Source of the DNA: Brugia malayi
Taxonomy: Eukaryota; Nematoda; Chromadorea; Rhabditida; Onchocercidae
Reading direction: 5' to 3'
Assembly: GCF_000002995.4 (NCBI RefSeq)
Contig: NW_025062478.1
Location: forward strand, 1,488,001 to 1,552,000
Length of the DNA: 64,000 nucleotides
Numbering within the stretch: the stretch's first letter is position 1; every line of letters begins with the position of its first letter. Shown here one piece after another: positions 24,964 to 38,000 of this stretch. A model generated the notes under the pieces. The model was not told the DNA's origin. It saw nothing but the letters and a program-made list of their open reading frames with translations, and did not search any database. The translations under genes and the position numbers were made by a program.

Positions 24964-27900
24964 ATGATTTCTGATACAGTATCGGAAAATAGTGATAAGA
25001 AACGAACGGTAAAATTTGAGTATACAGCAAAATATAAAACGTTAGAGCAAAAAGTTTCATATGATGCACAAATTCCATTAACTGATGAAAATCCAATCGA
25101 TGAAATAATCTCGCACATTTATGTGACAAATAAAGTTTTACCATTATTTTATGAAGGTTAGTATTTCTTTCTTTCTTTCTTTCTTTGTTTTTTTTTCTAA
25201 TTTGTTTGAAAAAAAAAATGTTTTTCAAATTTGAGAAGGAAAATAGTAGGCATTAGGAGTTATTATAATTTTGTATTGGAGGGAGGAAACTAGTGTTTAT
25301 CATTTTTATCATTATAACAGAATAATTGCATTGTTATCATTCTAACAGACGTAATTTATCATTACATTTGATTAAATTGAATGAAATTGAATTAAATTAA
25401 TTAAATGAATTCGTCTAATTTGAATGATTTTTGATTTAATTTTATTTTTTCAAAATATTCTTACCAAAATTTTAAAAATTTTTGTAGATATTGCGGATGC
25501 ATTTCATCGTTTCATTGATGAAGAGACATGGAAATATGAAACAGAAATGGGTGATGCTATCATTAATGCATTTTTAAATGAATGTGATAGTGAAAATGAT
25601 CCACCATATGTTCGAGAGTTTCCTGAGGTAATAATTAATTAACTTACACTTTAGTATATAATTCTATTTTTACTCCAAATATTATACAAGTATTGTTAAT
25701 TATTATTAGGAAAATTTTAATGATTTAGACAAAAATAAATTTTTATTTTTTGCAACAGCAACAGTAGATAGTTTTCGAATTAGAATTCAATTATTGGATT
25801 ATTTTACGATTAACGAGTTATTTTAGACCACAAATGATACAAAATCTTGTGATGCTCTTCAATTTGCTGATCAATTCCAGTTTATCATGCGAAATTTGTC
25901 ACCTGAACGATTGAAAATAATCATCAAATGGGAGAGAAAAATGGAAAATGAAGTATGCATATTTTAATATGGCAAATTTGAAAATAGCACAAAAAATTTA
26001 AATAGCAAATTATTTTTTCCATTTTTTTCCTCCAATTTGTTTATTTCTTTGATGAAATTTCATCGAAGCACTTGTTGCATGTTTTAACTTTGCGAATTTC
26101 AATTTGATTTCTTGAGTTTTTATTTCTAAGATGTCATCGTTGATACGTGCTCGAGATTTCGAACTTGACCGAATGTATCGTAAATGTGAGCAAGCAGTAA
26201 ATGCTAGTGTTACAAAAGATGATCGAATGCTACCCGAAAGTGGACAACACTTAAGTCGCTTAAATGAACAAATTCGAGTTAGAATTTCAACTATAGCATT
26301 TAATATTTTACGATCCACTGATCATTCAAATTTTCCACACAGTACTTTCAATGTTGTCATGATAATTCATTGATAATCTGTCAGTGATAGGTTGTGATTT
26401 TGGGGCTAAGCAAATGATTAAGCTTTTTTTCAATTATTTTATCCTTACTTCCATTTAAAATTTTGAGACAATTTTTAGGAATTTAATTTGAATAAAATAA
26501 GCAAATTATATTATTGTATTTTGCGCTTAAATTTGAAACATATAATTATAGGAAATCAGTAAGAATTATGCTGAGCAAATTCGTACCCTAACATCACGTC
26601 AACGTCAATTTTATCGAAATATGATCAAAAGTTTGTACGAACATGATAAATTCCCAGCTGAAGCAGAAAGTGCCTTATCTGGTGATTTAATTTCAGTTAA
26701 AAGGTATTTTTTCTTTTTTTGTATTCATTTTTGTCAATTTAAAGTTAGTTTTCAGAAAATATTTTGTTTACTGATATCGATTATTGCTTAGAGTGCTGTA
26801 CTTCGAGATGTAAGCATAAATTTTATTTGGTGTTGAAAACATTGGCAAGTTTTTTGCTTTTTCTTTTCTTTATACTCAGAGCGAAAAATAAGACTCTTGA
26901 TCTTAAAAAAAGCTTTAATTAAGAAAAAAGTGAAACATTATTAAGTTTGGAATTAAAGTGTTTGCATTTCCCTTTGAAAAATTAATTTGATTTGTCTTAA
27001 GTTGTATATTAATCCAATGCTTTGATAAATTTTTAGTTTTTCTCTCCTTTTTTTAAATGAATTATTCGACTAGTAAAATTAGTGGAAAGGAAAATACTAT
27101 TTATCAATAGCTTATAACATAGTGCAGTAAAAAAGTGAATTAAAATACGCCTTGAATGAACTCTATTGTTCTAAATTTTAGCTTATTTAAGGCCTTTGCC
27201 ATCAGCTTCAAGTTTGGATGCAGTTAAAACAAAAGCTAACTTTTCCTTAGATGAAAGTTTTACAATATATCTCGGTAATTTCTCATTTTATTCTTTGAAA
27301 ATTTTCTCCTTATAACCTATGATTCATTTTATTGCACTGTTCCTTGAAAACTGTTAACTATTTTAATATATTTGATTGTAGCATATTCCTATTGAAACAC
27401 TTTTTCATTAATCCAATATTACATCATTTTCATTTGTTTGATAGATTCAAATTAAATAGCTCTAAATTAAATGGTACTTTTTTCTTTGAAAAAAAAAAAA
27501 TCTATAATCAAATTTTGAGTAATTTAAGGTGCTCAATTAAAAACAATGCATAATGTTCGATTATTGACTTCTCCAAGTTTAACAGATCTCTGTCGTCCTC
27601 CTGTTATCTCTGAGGATGATGCTTCTGCTACAGGACGATTACAGATGAATCTTACTTTATATGGCAGAAATTTAAGTGGTTTGGTACTTCTTGTAGAAAA
27701 AGATCCTATGTTTCATATCAATGAACGAACAGGTGTGCATTTTCATATTTTATTAAAATTTCATTTTATTTAAAAAAACTTCATCTTGGATCACTTTGAA
27801 AATGATTAAAATTTCACTTCATTTATTAAAATTTCATTTCCAATTTTTTTTTTTTTTTGCTCAAAGAAATATGCTCAACTTATTACTGATTACTTGATTA

Positions 27901-30273
27901 CTTATTGACTGCATTTTTTTTTTTTTTTTTTTAGATTTTTATAGACTCTGCGAACATTCCACCGAACTTCATTTTGATTCACTTGAAGATCAATTAAAGC
28001 AAGTATTACCATTAGTAAGTTTATTCCCTTAAAAAATATCTCTAGATTTTTTTTACCATTAAAATAGTATATTTCACTTTCACGAATTGTGTTCATTTAG
28101 AGCTATCAAATATTGTTTAATATGGAGTGATCATATATTTTATTTCATTTTTCTTCTGATGCATTTTTATTTTCTGTTCTAGGATATTGTATTATTATCT
28201 TAAAAAAACAGCATCTTTTGGTTGCTAACAATCAAACTAAAAAAAAAAAAAATCAGATTAATTTGTTTTAATTCAAAGCAATCAGAAAAAAAAAAGAAAA
28301 TTTGTTTTAGAAAATTTGATACTTGCTAAAATTTATTCAATAAATGGCAAATTATGGTCATTTGTAGCTACCAAATATTCTCTAATATGAGAACTATGTA
28401 TTTTATATCTTAAAATACTTTATTATATTTGATATCTTGAAATATTTTATTATATGGTCAGTATTAAGTTCTGAAGTGAACAGTTGACATAGTCTATGAG
28501 TAGTAGTTTTATGCATCTTTTAATATTTTTGGAATTAAATTGTACAAATGAGTGTATCAATGCTGGAAATGGAAAAGTATCAAACATTTATAAGCAAATA
28601 TTAAAATATACTTTTCATGAAATGGAAAAGAAAGGAGAGTAGAATAAAGCATATAAAGTGGAAAGATCTGATGATAATGATTATCTGATAATCATATCAT
28701 TCTAAAGATGAAATCAATATGGTTTTTGTATACATGTTATCAATCATAAATTATCTCACATTTTTCATTAATCTATGGTATAATGAAGGAAATCTTCTTT
28801 TTTTTATACTTGTTATAATTATATTTTTACATCATTTTAATCCTTTTCAGATTTCAAAAATGAGAGATGATGTTCATAGTGAAACAAATGATAATAGCAA
28901 TGTTAATAATAATGATGATGATGATGATGATGAGTCACAACTTCCAGTTGGTAGTTTGTATGTTACCCGACATTCCAATCTTTCTTCAATTCAGGTTTAT
29001 ATTATGAATAATTTTTAAGTGTTTTCTTTTTTTTTTTTTTTGTGTTTGCATAATTATTTCCCAGACAAAAACGATTTTTTATTTATTTGTGCATAATAAT
29101 AGTAAATAATAATAATAATAATTATTATTATTTTTTTTTTTGTTATAAGATGAAGATGATTGAACTTATTGAATTAAAAGTTTTTTTTTGTCTTAAATTT
29201 TAGGTTGTCTATCATTTGGTTGTGGATAAATCATTGGAAGATGATGAAATTTCTAGTAGGTAAGGACGAGAAATCATATACATATTAGAATTTTTCGCAC
29301 TCAAAAACTATAAATGTCTCATTTTAATATGTCATGATTAATTTGAAATTTTTAAAATGTTTTTATCAATGGCTTTTTTTTTTTTATTTCCTTTATTTTT
29401 TAATATGATAATTTTTTTTCCTCTTTTTTTTTTTGATTTAATGATTAATTGCTTGTAGTTTTTTTCTTTTTTTTTTTTTTATCTATTCACAAGTCAATAG
29501 GCATTTTATAGCAATATTATTATTAGACTTTTATTGTTAACATGCTTATATCTATTAGTATTTTCAAGATTTGTTTCAAAGATTTGAAATTTTTCACTGA
29601 AATTGAAATTTATTTTATTTTTTTATTTTTCCTTTGAGGCATCCATGTATCAATGGTTTACGAAATGCTATCCGATTATCATCTAAATTTGGTGTGACGA
29701 CATTCACTTTACCTCTGCTACTTGTTGGCAAAGCAAACGAGGTATAATTCATATTGCATTCATAAAAAATTTTCTAAAATTTTCAGCAATTCATTTTTTT
29801 TTTTTCAAATGAAGAATTTGAACATTATTTTATTGTTAAAATTTTTGTTCTGAAATGAAACGATTGTGAATAACGATTACAGGTTTTCTAAAAAAAAAAA
29901 ATGAAACAAGTTTTTTTTTTTTTTCTTTTTGTTAATTATATCTACACTAAATTGAATTTTACAAGCATTTTTTAAGTTTAATTTTTTTTTTAATTCAATG
30001 CTTTAAAAAAAAAAGAAAAAAAAAACTGAAATTAAATTGCAGCATATGACTGCAAATTGGTGTATGAAGCGAGCTGAATTAATTTTCAAATGTGTGAAAG
30101 GATTTATGATGGAATCATGTTCAGGTAGCTCAACAGCAGGTGCACCTCCTATAGCTACCACTCATTTCAATTTCAATTTTGTTTTACCGGATAATTTGCA
30201 AGCAACCATTTATACTGAAATTTTAGAGTTGTTCCCAACAATTTTTCATATGGTACCATCAGTTGTGATGTAA
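24964..30273 (+). CDS. FERRY3: FERRY complex subunit 3 homologue (C12orf4 family)
   Basis: Twelve exons (24964-25156, 25488-25627, 25827-25952, 26131-26277, 26552-26703, 27192-27274, 27529-27732, 27935-28014, 28851-28994, 29204-29259, 29639-29741, 30043-30273) give 552 aa, the length I recall for human C12orf4. Matches include LHETLVHFIEEE-like DAFHRFIDEE near residue 70, SYNLP-like upstream context, and the C-terminal block MTANWCMKRAELIFKCVKGFMME. In mammals FERRY (TBCK, PPP1R21, FERRY3, CRYZL1, GATD1) is a RAB5 effector that links mRNAs to early endosomes. No catalytic motif is visible, as expected for a scaffold. Exon 9 adds an Asn/Asp-rich insert with six Asp in a row (residues 397-402), probably a disordered loop. 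The N-terminus is diverged, so the start could be revised. Poly(A) signal candidates are AATAAA at 30273-30278 and 30458-30463. Confidence 0.88.
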
Positions 30274-31592
30274 ATAAAAAAAAGAAAATAACCTACTTAA
30301 TCATATGTCATAAGCACTAACACAATATTATCATTTCATTCACAAGAAATGCTTTAAATGACGAAATTTGTAAATTTAAATATTTTAACATCTGTCACGA
30401 TTATGCAACTTATCATATTAGATTTGATGTTCAAAAATTACAAAATTAAAATTTGGGAATAAAAAGTTAGAAGTTAAAAAATTTTTTGAAAACCTTTCAT
30501 TGGATTATTTTATCACATATTTTGTAATATACATATAATAATAAATATACATGATAATAATGTAACTTTTAAAATAATCTTTTGATCAATTTATAATGAA
30601 TTTTAGTCAAGAATTTAAAATGAAAGCGAAAAACTATATTGCGATTAACATTTTAATGTCTCAATTATGTATCAAATTTTTTTTTTTTTTCAACTTTTTT
30701 CATTTCGAATGTTTTCTTTGAAGAAAAAATTGAAAAAAGAAACATATTAATGTATATGTTAATAAACAAATAAATTGCTTTTTATTTATGTGTGAAATTT
30801 TCATTGATAATTTTTAACAAAAATTTTGAATTTTTTCTTTTTGAATGAAGTTCAGATGAAAGGAAAAAAAAAAAAAAACTGTAAAGCAGGTTTTTCTTTT
30901 CTTTTCTTTTTTTTTTTAAGCTTTAAATTAATTTGAAATATAAAAATGTTGCATTAATATACATGCATTACGTTGAAAATTTCCGCTATTTAAATATAAC
31001 ATTTAAATAATTATTTGTTTTTTTTTTTTTTTTTTTGCTTTTATTTTTCTTACCAAAGAAATTTTTTTTTTTTTTACCTCAATAAAATGAAAATTTTTGA
31101 ATAACTGATGTTAAAGAATAAAAAAAAAAAAGTGAAGAAATCCAGTTCTGATGAAAATTTCTCAAACTATCCATTTAAATGTGACGTCAAAAAGGGAATA
31201 ATGGAGAATAAACATTGAATTTGTAAAATGTTCAACAAAATTCTCCACCCTATCACATTTTATCCTTTCGCCAATTTCTTTCTCATTTTTAATTTTATAT
31301 TTAAAAATATTTGCTCAGCAACAATTTATACATTTAATTCATTCTCTAATGGAAAATTTCTTTTTTTTTTTTTCAATCTTATTAGCATTTTTATTGATAA
31401 GCATTGACTGATTTACTAAAAATTCATAATTATTTTATTGCAATTTTTGAAAATTTTTTTTGTTTTTAGTTACAACTATTAAAATAATTATTTGCTTCAT
31501 CGATTAATTAAATTAATTATTTTCATTGCTCAACAATTAAACTAATTATTATTGTTTTTCTTTTTTTTTTTTATGTTTATATGTCTTGAATT
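30274..31592. other. spacer between FERRY3 homologue and the Thr/Ser-rich protein gene
   Basis: AT-rich with many T runs (around 30678, 30908, 31018-31036, 31065). A TGTTTTTAG acceptor-like site ends at 31469, 123 bases before the next gene's ATG. I see no coding exon. Confidence 0.45.
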
Positions 31593-34346
31593 ATGATTAC
31601 TGCTACAATTATTAATAATTTCCTGTTTATATTATTCTACACAAATATTGCAAAAATTTATGGAGAATTGGTAAGTTACACTGTTATTATTTTTCTTTTC
31701 CTCTTTCTCTCATCTTTTTCCCTCCCTTTCCCTCTCTCTCTCTCTCTTTATATTTTTAAAAAGTGAAAATTTCAAATATTTATTTGGTTTAGCACTTTTT
31801 TTTCTCCTAAAACTTTATTATCTACGATTGAATTAGATGAAATTAGTTGAGAAAAATTTTTTATCAGAATTTGCATATTTTGCAATTAACTTTTTATTTA
31901 TATTTTGCATTTATATAATAATTCAAAGTAACAAAAGCAAAAATTTAGTTTAAAATAAAAAAAAAAACATTAAATTTAATTAGCAAATATTAGTTTTGAA
32001 AAATGAAAATACTATAATAATAAATTATCAATTAAATAATTTTTCTTTTTCATGCTAAAAAATTTTAATAATAAATGAAAAAAGCATTAAGATTGAAAAA
32101 CATTTTTATGAAAATGAATTCCTCCATCAAATGAATGATCAAAAATTGAAACTGTCACCAAATTAATATGAATAGAGTGAACTGTTGAATCAAATTTTCA
32201 AATATTTAATTCATATATCAAATATTGATTTTGCATTTTAATATTTTCATGATAATAAAAATTTTTTTTTAATATTTATTTCTTGAATAATTAGCTTTAA
32301 ACAGATCGTTTGAACTATTATATTATATTAATTTATTTTGAACAATTTTTCAATAAATCATTGGAATGGATAAAACAACTTTGTCTCCCAAACAGTAATT
32401 TGTTTTTTTTTTTCTTTTTTAAAAAAAATTCATATTTCTCAATTTATATAAAAAATCTTCTAAATTTTTAATTCAGTATAATAGTAGTAGTATTTCTTAA
32501 TTTATATGAAAAAATTCTAATTTTTTCAAGAAGTAAAAATTATTCTAGCAAAAAATTTCATAGAAATACTCAATTTATATGAAGAAAAAAATTTTTCAAA
32601 TGTTTATCACTCTGCCTGCACATTTGTGACTCTAAAAGTTAATTTTTATATTTAAAGCATTTTCTGGCTTATATTTCTTTTTAATTATAATAATTATTAT
32701 TATCATTGCTATTATTATTGTTGTTTATTATTATCATTAATTATTATCAATTTTATTATTATTATTATTATTGCTAATATTATAATATTAATGTTCCCCG
32801 ATTTATTTGTTAAAATGTTCAAAGTAAAAACTAAAAAATATTAAAATTCTTAAAGCATAAATCATATGGAATCTTTTGCTTTTTCTATTTAAAACTTTTT
32901 TTTTCTAGTAATACAAAAAATAAAATTTCTTTAATTTCAATTCTTTGATCTCTATTTTTTCCACTTTTCATTTCAGAATTATGATTTACCTCGTTATAAC
33001 ATACAACAACAACAACCAAATATTCCATTTCAAATGACAAATAACGAAATGAGACCTGGATTTCGTTTAAAAAAAATCGCATTAAGCGATCAGCAAAGAG
33101 CGCAACTGTCTTGGTTAGCTGCTAATACAGAAACAAATGATCAACGCTCTCGAACATTTCGTTTAATAAGCAAACAACCACAACAATTATTATCAACAAA
33201 TCATATCAACAATAACAATTATTATTATCATCATAAATTATCATTAAAACCAACCTTATCACCAATTTATTATGCATCAAATTTGCGAACTGTTCCACCA
33301 ATGTATTATTATCATGATAATTATTTATCACCAACATTTACTCAACCTATTTATCTACCTGGTATGTTATTGTCTTCTTTTTTCTTTTTTTTCTTTTTTA
33401 AAAAAAAAGATAATTTTAAAGAATGAAAAAGTAAAAGAGGTAATTTATTATTTAATATAAAAAAATAAATATTTTCTCTTTTTTTTTTTTTTTGATGAAA
33501 AAATTTGATGTTATTATCAAAATTTATTATTTTTAAAAATTTCAATTTATTTTTTTCAAAATATTAGCAATGATGACAGCAATTCGTAATATAATATCTA
33601 TTCTTCAAAAAACAATGTATCCGACTGATAACACTGATATCGATTATAACACTACCACACGTGGCATCACAAAAGATGCAAATTTGTCCAACAACAATTC
33701 ACAATTACCGCAATCATCAACATCATCATCTTTATCACTGTCATCATCATCATCACTATCATTATCATTACCATCATCATCATTCTTGTTATCATCATCG
33801 CCATCAGCAACAGCAATAGGAAAAGTGGAAGAAGTGGGAGTAACATTGAAATCCGGAAATGATGGTGGCATAGAAACAGGAAAAATAGTTAATGTGGAAG
33901 AAATGAAAGGAACAGGTATTCGAGAGGTAAAATTTTTAATTAATAACGGATTAAAAACTTTTTTTTTTTTGCATAATTAATAAAATAGCAACTATTTATA
34001 AATTTGATTTTTTGTTTTAAAAAATTTTATTTGAGAAGAAAATTCTCTTTTTTTTTTTAATTTTTAATTAACAATAATTATTGACAAAAAATTTTTATAT
34101 TTCATTTTTAGCAAAAATTTTTTTGAATATTTTGAAGAAATAAAAAAAAAATTTTCCTTTTTTTTTTTTGTTTTGATATTTGTCGTGTTATCATTGTTTA
34201 TTTACTAATTATTAATAAACATTATTTAATCATTAATTTACATTCCTTTTTCTTTTTTTTTTTTTCTTTCAGGTTAAAGAAATAGAAGATTTAATCGATT
34301 CAAACTTTTATAATATTTTCAAAACTAAAAGTATCACTACTTTTGC

Positions 34347-34407
<61 letters not shown>

Positions 34408-34572
34408 TCGATTGATGATGGTAGTAATCTTTTGGGAAGTTTGTTAAGCGGTCGTCTTGATAAGATTGATTGGTTTGGATCACTTTTTGGCTTCAATCAT
34501 TTACCAACAAAGGAAGAGGGTAGTGCTGTGGCGCAAATATTTGAAGGCGGTATATTTGGTCCAGCTAGTTAA
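31593..34572 (+). CDS. unrecognised secreted Ser/Thr/Asn-rich protein
   Basis: Four exons (31593-31670, 32977-33361, 33568-33926, 34273-34572 TAA) join in frame into 373 aa. Exon 1 alone encodes a signal-peptide-like start (residues 1 to about 20: Thr/Ile/Asn then a FLFILFY core). The body is low complexity: QQQQ near residue 38, an Asn/Tyr/His-rich stretch in exon 2, a Ser/Leu-rich tract (about 204-234), and 20 consecutive Thr (300-319) encoded only by ACA. Two parts look more ordered: RPGFRLKKIALSDQQRAQLSW in exon 2 and the end LLSGRLDKIDWFGSLFGF up to the C-terminus. I do not recognise a family. A secreted, O-glycosylated, mucin- or cuticle-like product is possible but unproven. AATAAA lies at 34671-34676, 99 bases past the stop. 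The upstream start could change if another exon exists. Confidence 0.7.
33713..33807 (+). repeat. imperfect TCA/ATC trinucleotide tract inside exon 3
   Basis: A run of TCA, TTA and CCA codons gives the Ser/Leu-rich segment of the secreted protein. The interruptions are mostly single-base changes, as in an old microsatellite. Confidence 0.7.
34348..34407 (+). repeat. pure (ACA)20 microsatellite encoding poly-Thr
   Basis: Sixty bases of uninterrupted ACA, in frame with exon 4 of the secreted protein, encoding Thr 300-319. The purity suggests recent expansion and likely length variation between individuals. Confidence 0.95.
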
Positions 34573-35093
34573 TTTTTAATGAAACTTTTTCTTTTCTTGT
34601 TTTCTTGTTTATTTTTTTTGACTAGAAAAAGAAAAATAAGTTTTTTCTTTTTCTTTTTTTTTTTTTTTGGAATAAATAATTTTGAATGAAAATTTAAAAA
34701 AATTCAATGACCGAATTATTTGAAAAAATGGAATGGTACGCATTATTTAATATATAACTTAATAATTTTAATAATTTTTAAAAATAATTTCATGTTTAAA
34801 AAAAAAAAAAAAAAAAGTGTTATAAGAGGGATAAAAATTTTTTTGATTTAAACATTTCATTATACATAATTATTTATTTGGATAACAACTTTTTCACATG
34901 AAAGAAATAAAAATTGAATGAAATTATTTTTATGAATGATAACAATTGTTTGTTTTATAACTAATAAATATTTATGCAATAATGTAATTCTATATTCCAT
35001 TGCTTAAATTTACTTGTAAATATATAAAATGTTAGTGATTTTTTTGAACATGTCAATTAAAAAGGTCAAAAATTCTCGAACAATAAATAATAA
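34573..35093. other. tail-to-tail spacer of convergent genes
   Basis: 521 bases lie between the stop codons of the secreted-protein gene (+) and the chloride-channel gene (-). The plus strand has AATAAA at 34671-34676. The minus strand has AATAAA (TTTATT on plus) at 34873-34878, 216 bases past its stop. The two signals are about 200 bases apart and do not overlap. Confidence 0.5.
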
Positions 35094-38000
35094 TTATGTT
35101 GGTCTTGATACCGGATAACGAGAATAATTCAACCAATATGCACAGTTGAATATCAGGAATAGTGCCGGAAAGATAAGTCCTGAAAAGGAAAAAAAAATAT
35201 AAGAAAAAAGAACAACAAATGAATCATTTCATATGTTAGCAAATTATAGCAAATTTTTTTGAAAAACTTTTTTTAAATATTTGTAATTAATTTATTATAT
35301 GATGTATGTTTCATTTGTAATTTAATAAAGTCGATTTTAATTAACATTGTATAATTATTGAATTTTCAAGTAATCTTGCAACTTATTAATATAATTAATG
35401 AGTAATTTGTTAAATTACCTTTGCATCTATCAAATGTTTAACTTAATTGAATTAATTTAACAATGTAAATATGAATTACTTTTACTAATTTAATACTAAT
35501 TTTGTTATTTCATTCCTTTCAAATTAAGATTAAATTAAAAAAATTCTGCAAGCAAAATGACAAATATCTACCACTCACCAGTGGTTTCTGCTATTACTTG
35601 CTACCACTTGGTACCAGCTACTTGCTACCACTTGGTACCACTTGCTACTACTTGCTGCACCACCACCTGGTACCAACTATCTGTTATCACTTACTACCAG
35701 CTATTTTCTCCTTTCTTATCATCACTTACTCCTACATTACCACAGCCATTATTATTATTGTTACCATTATAATTATTCCATTTTTTGAAAAATTTTCACA
35801 GCTTCAACATTGGCTAATAATAATATTGATAATAATTATAATAGTAATAATAACAATAATAATGGTGGCAGTGTTTAATATAAAATAATAATTATGATGG
35901 CAATAATAATAATAATAATGATAAAAATATAATATATTAGTAATAATCAATGATGAATCACAATAATAAGTCTGCTAACAAAAATCATAGTAACAATTGA
36001 TAGTTTTAATAGCAGTTAATAATAATATCAATTAAACAACATTAATAATAATAATATCAATGATAAGAATAACGCTAATAGTATTGGTGATAACAATTAT
36101 TGCGGTGAAAATATTAATGATTACAGTAACACTGGCATTAATAATAAATTATGGTAATAATAATTAATACAGGTAATTAGTAACAATAATTAATCACTGC
36201 AGCGATTAATAACAATGATGTTAGAGATTTATACTTATAGAATAATAACTTCAATAATATTAATAGTAATAGTACTATCGATAATAATGATAGTAATTAC
36301 TAACTGTAGTGACAATAACTAATATTAGTAATAAAAAATATTGATAGCCATAATTAATAATTATTATTATTACATTTGTAGTAACATTATTTATAATTGA
36401 TAACGGTATTAGCAGTAATACCCGTAATAATAAAGATAACATAATTTATAATATTAATAATTAATAATATTATTAATGAGCTCTATAATTTTAAATTAAT
36501 GAGTTTAAAAGAGTTTTTTTTTTTTTTATATAAAATTATTCATATTATCGTAATACTTCCCTTTCAAGTATTTACTAAAGACAACAAAAAGTACGAATGG
36601 ATCATAATCACTGATATTTTATTAAATTTTGATGTGTAATTCGATACTTTCCTACTTAACTGTTTCAATTTTTTAATTTATTATTTATATTTCAACATTT
36701 ATCATTTTTTCATTAATGTATTTTTGCTTTAAGCAATAATATAATTGACAAATATCATTTTAATTATATATAATTCGAATATTTTCTCAGTTGGTTTTAT
36801 TTTCTTCATTGTTTATTCCTTTATAAGAATTTTTGATTTTTTCAAGATTATTTTAGCTATGTAATTATCTATGTAATTAATGACAGTAATAAATTTTTGA
36901 TAAATTAGGTGCAGTTGTCAAATATTGAATAAATATTACTGATAATTACTGGTAATTAATTATATAATTCAAAAAAGAAAAATTTATTTTTTAAAATATG
37001 ATTACATATGTAATTTCATAAATTAGCAGTATTATTTCATTTTTAATCATAGTTTATGGTAATAAAATTTCCATTATACTTTATTTTCGTTCCATTTCAA
37101 TTATTCATTTGCTTTATTCATTCGATACTTAATGCATACTATTTCAAATATTTAAATTTTAGATTTTTTAGTGGTAATATTATTAAATCATAATCTATTA
37201 ATAATATTATCACTTAGTGTTTTAATTATACATTGAAAACACTTTGCAATTTGTCAGCTAAAGAAAACGAGAAAAAGTCGGTCAAAATATTGTTGTTTAT
37301 TTTATGTCCAAATTTGTTATTTCAAAGTAAAAATTTTCAAATAATAATTTTAAATTAAATGAAATGATTAAATGAGACATTTTTTTTCTGATATTTCCAA
37401 ATATACAAAAATACAAACTTGATAAGTAATCGGCTTGTTTGGCACGATCGGTAGTATGAAATTTTCGCCTTAACCAGCCAATAAATCGAAATTGCCGATA
37501 ATAGTCTTTGAGCATTTGACGATTGCGCCTAATTCTCCGCCATTTATTACCACCATTTACCATATTAAATTGTTCACCATTTTCTTCATCTGAGTCATCA
37601 TTTCTTTGCCTTACCCATATTTCACCGCATTCCATCTGTAAAAAAAAAAAAAAAAATAAAATCTCATTTTTTTTTTTTTAAATTGTTTTTTAATTTTTAT
37701 CAAATGATATTTGATTATCACAGATACTTCATTACATATTAATTTGAAATATAAAATCAAAAAAAAAAAAGTAGGCTTGAATTTCCTTTCTGAGAAATCT
37801 TATTTATTTTTATTAAAATAATTAATTATATTATTATCATAGATTTTGAAAAAAATATTAACTATTACTTTTAACTTTTTTCTTCTTTTCTTGTTGAAAA
37901 TCAAAAAAAAAGAGAGAAAAAAAAAGGGAAATTTTTCAAATAAATCAAATTGGAAATTTTTGATTATTGAAATTTATAAATAAAAAAATTTTTTCTGTTG

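Noticed and set aside
24902..25228. 108-codon minus-strand frame
   Set aside because: It is antisense to the first exon of the FERRY3 homologue and its flanks; Lys-rich low-complexity end, no domain.
34308..34496. Poly-Val minus-strand frame
   Set aside because: Antisense of the coding (ACA)20 microsatellite.
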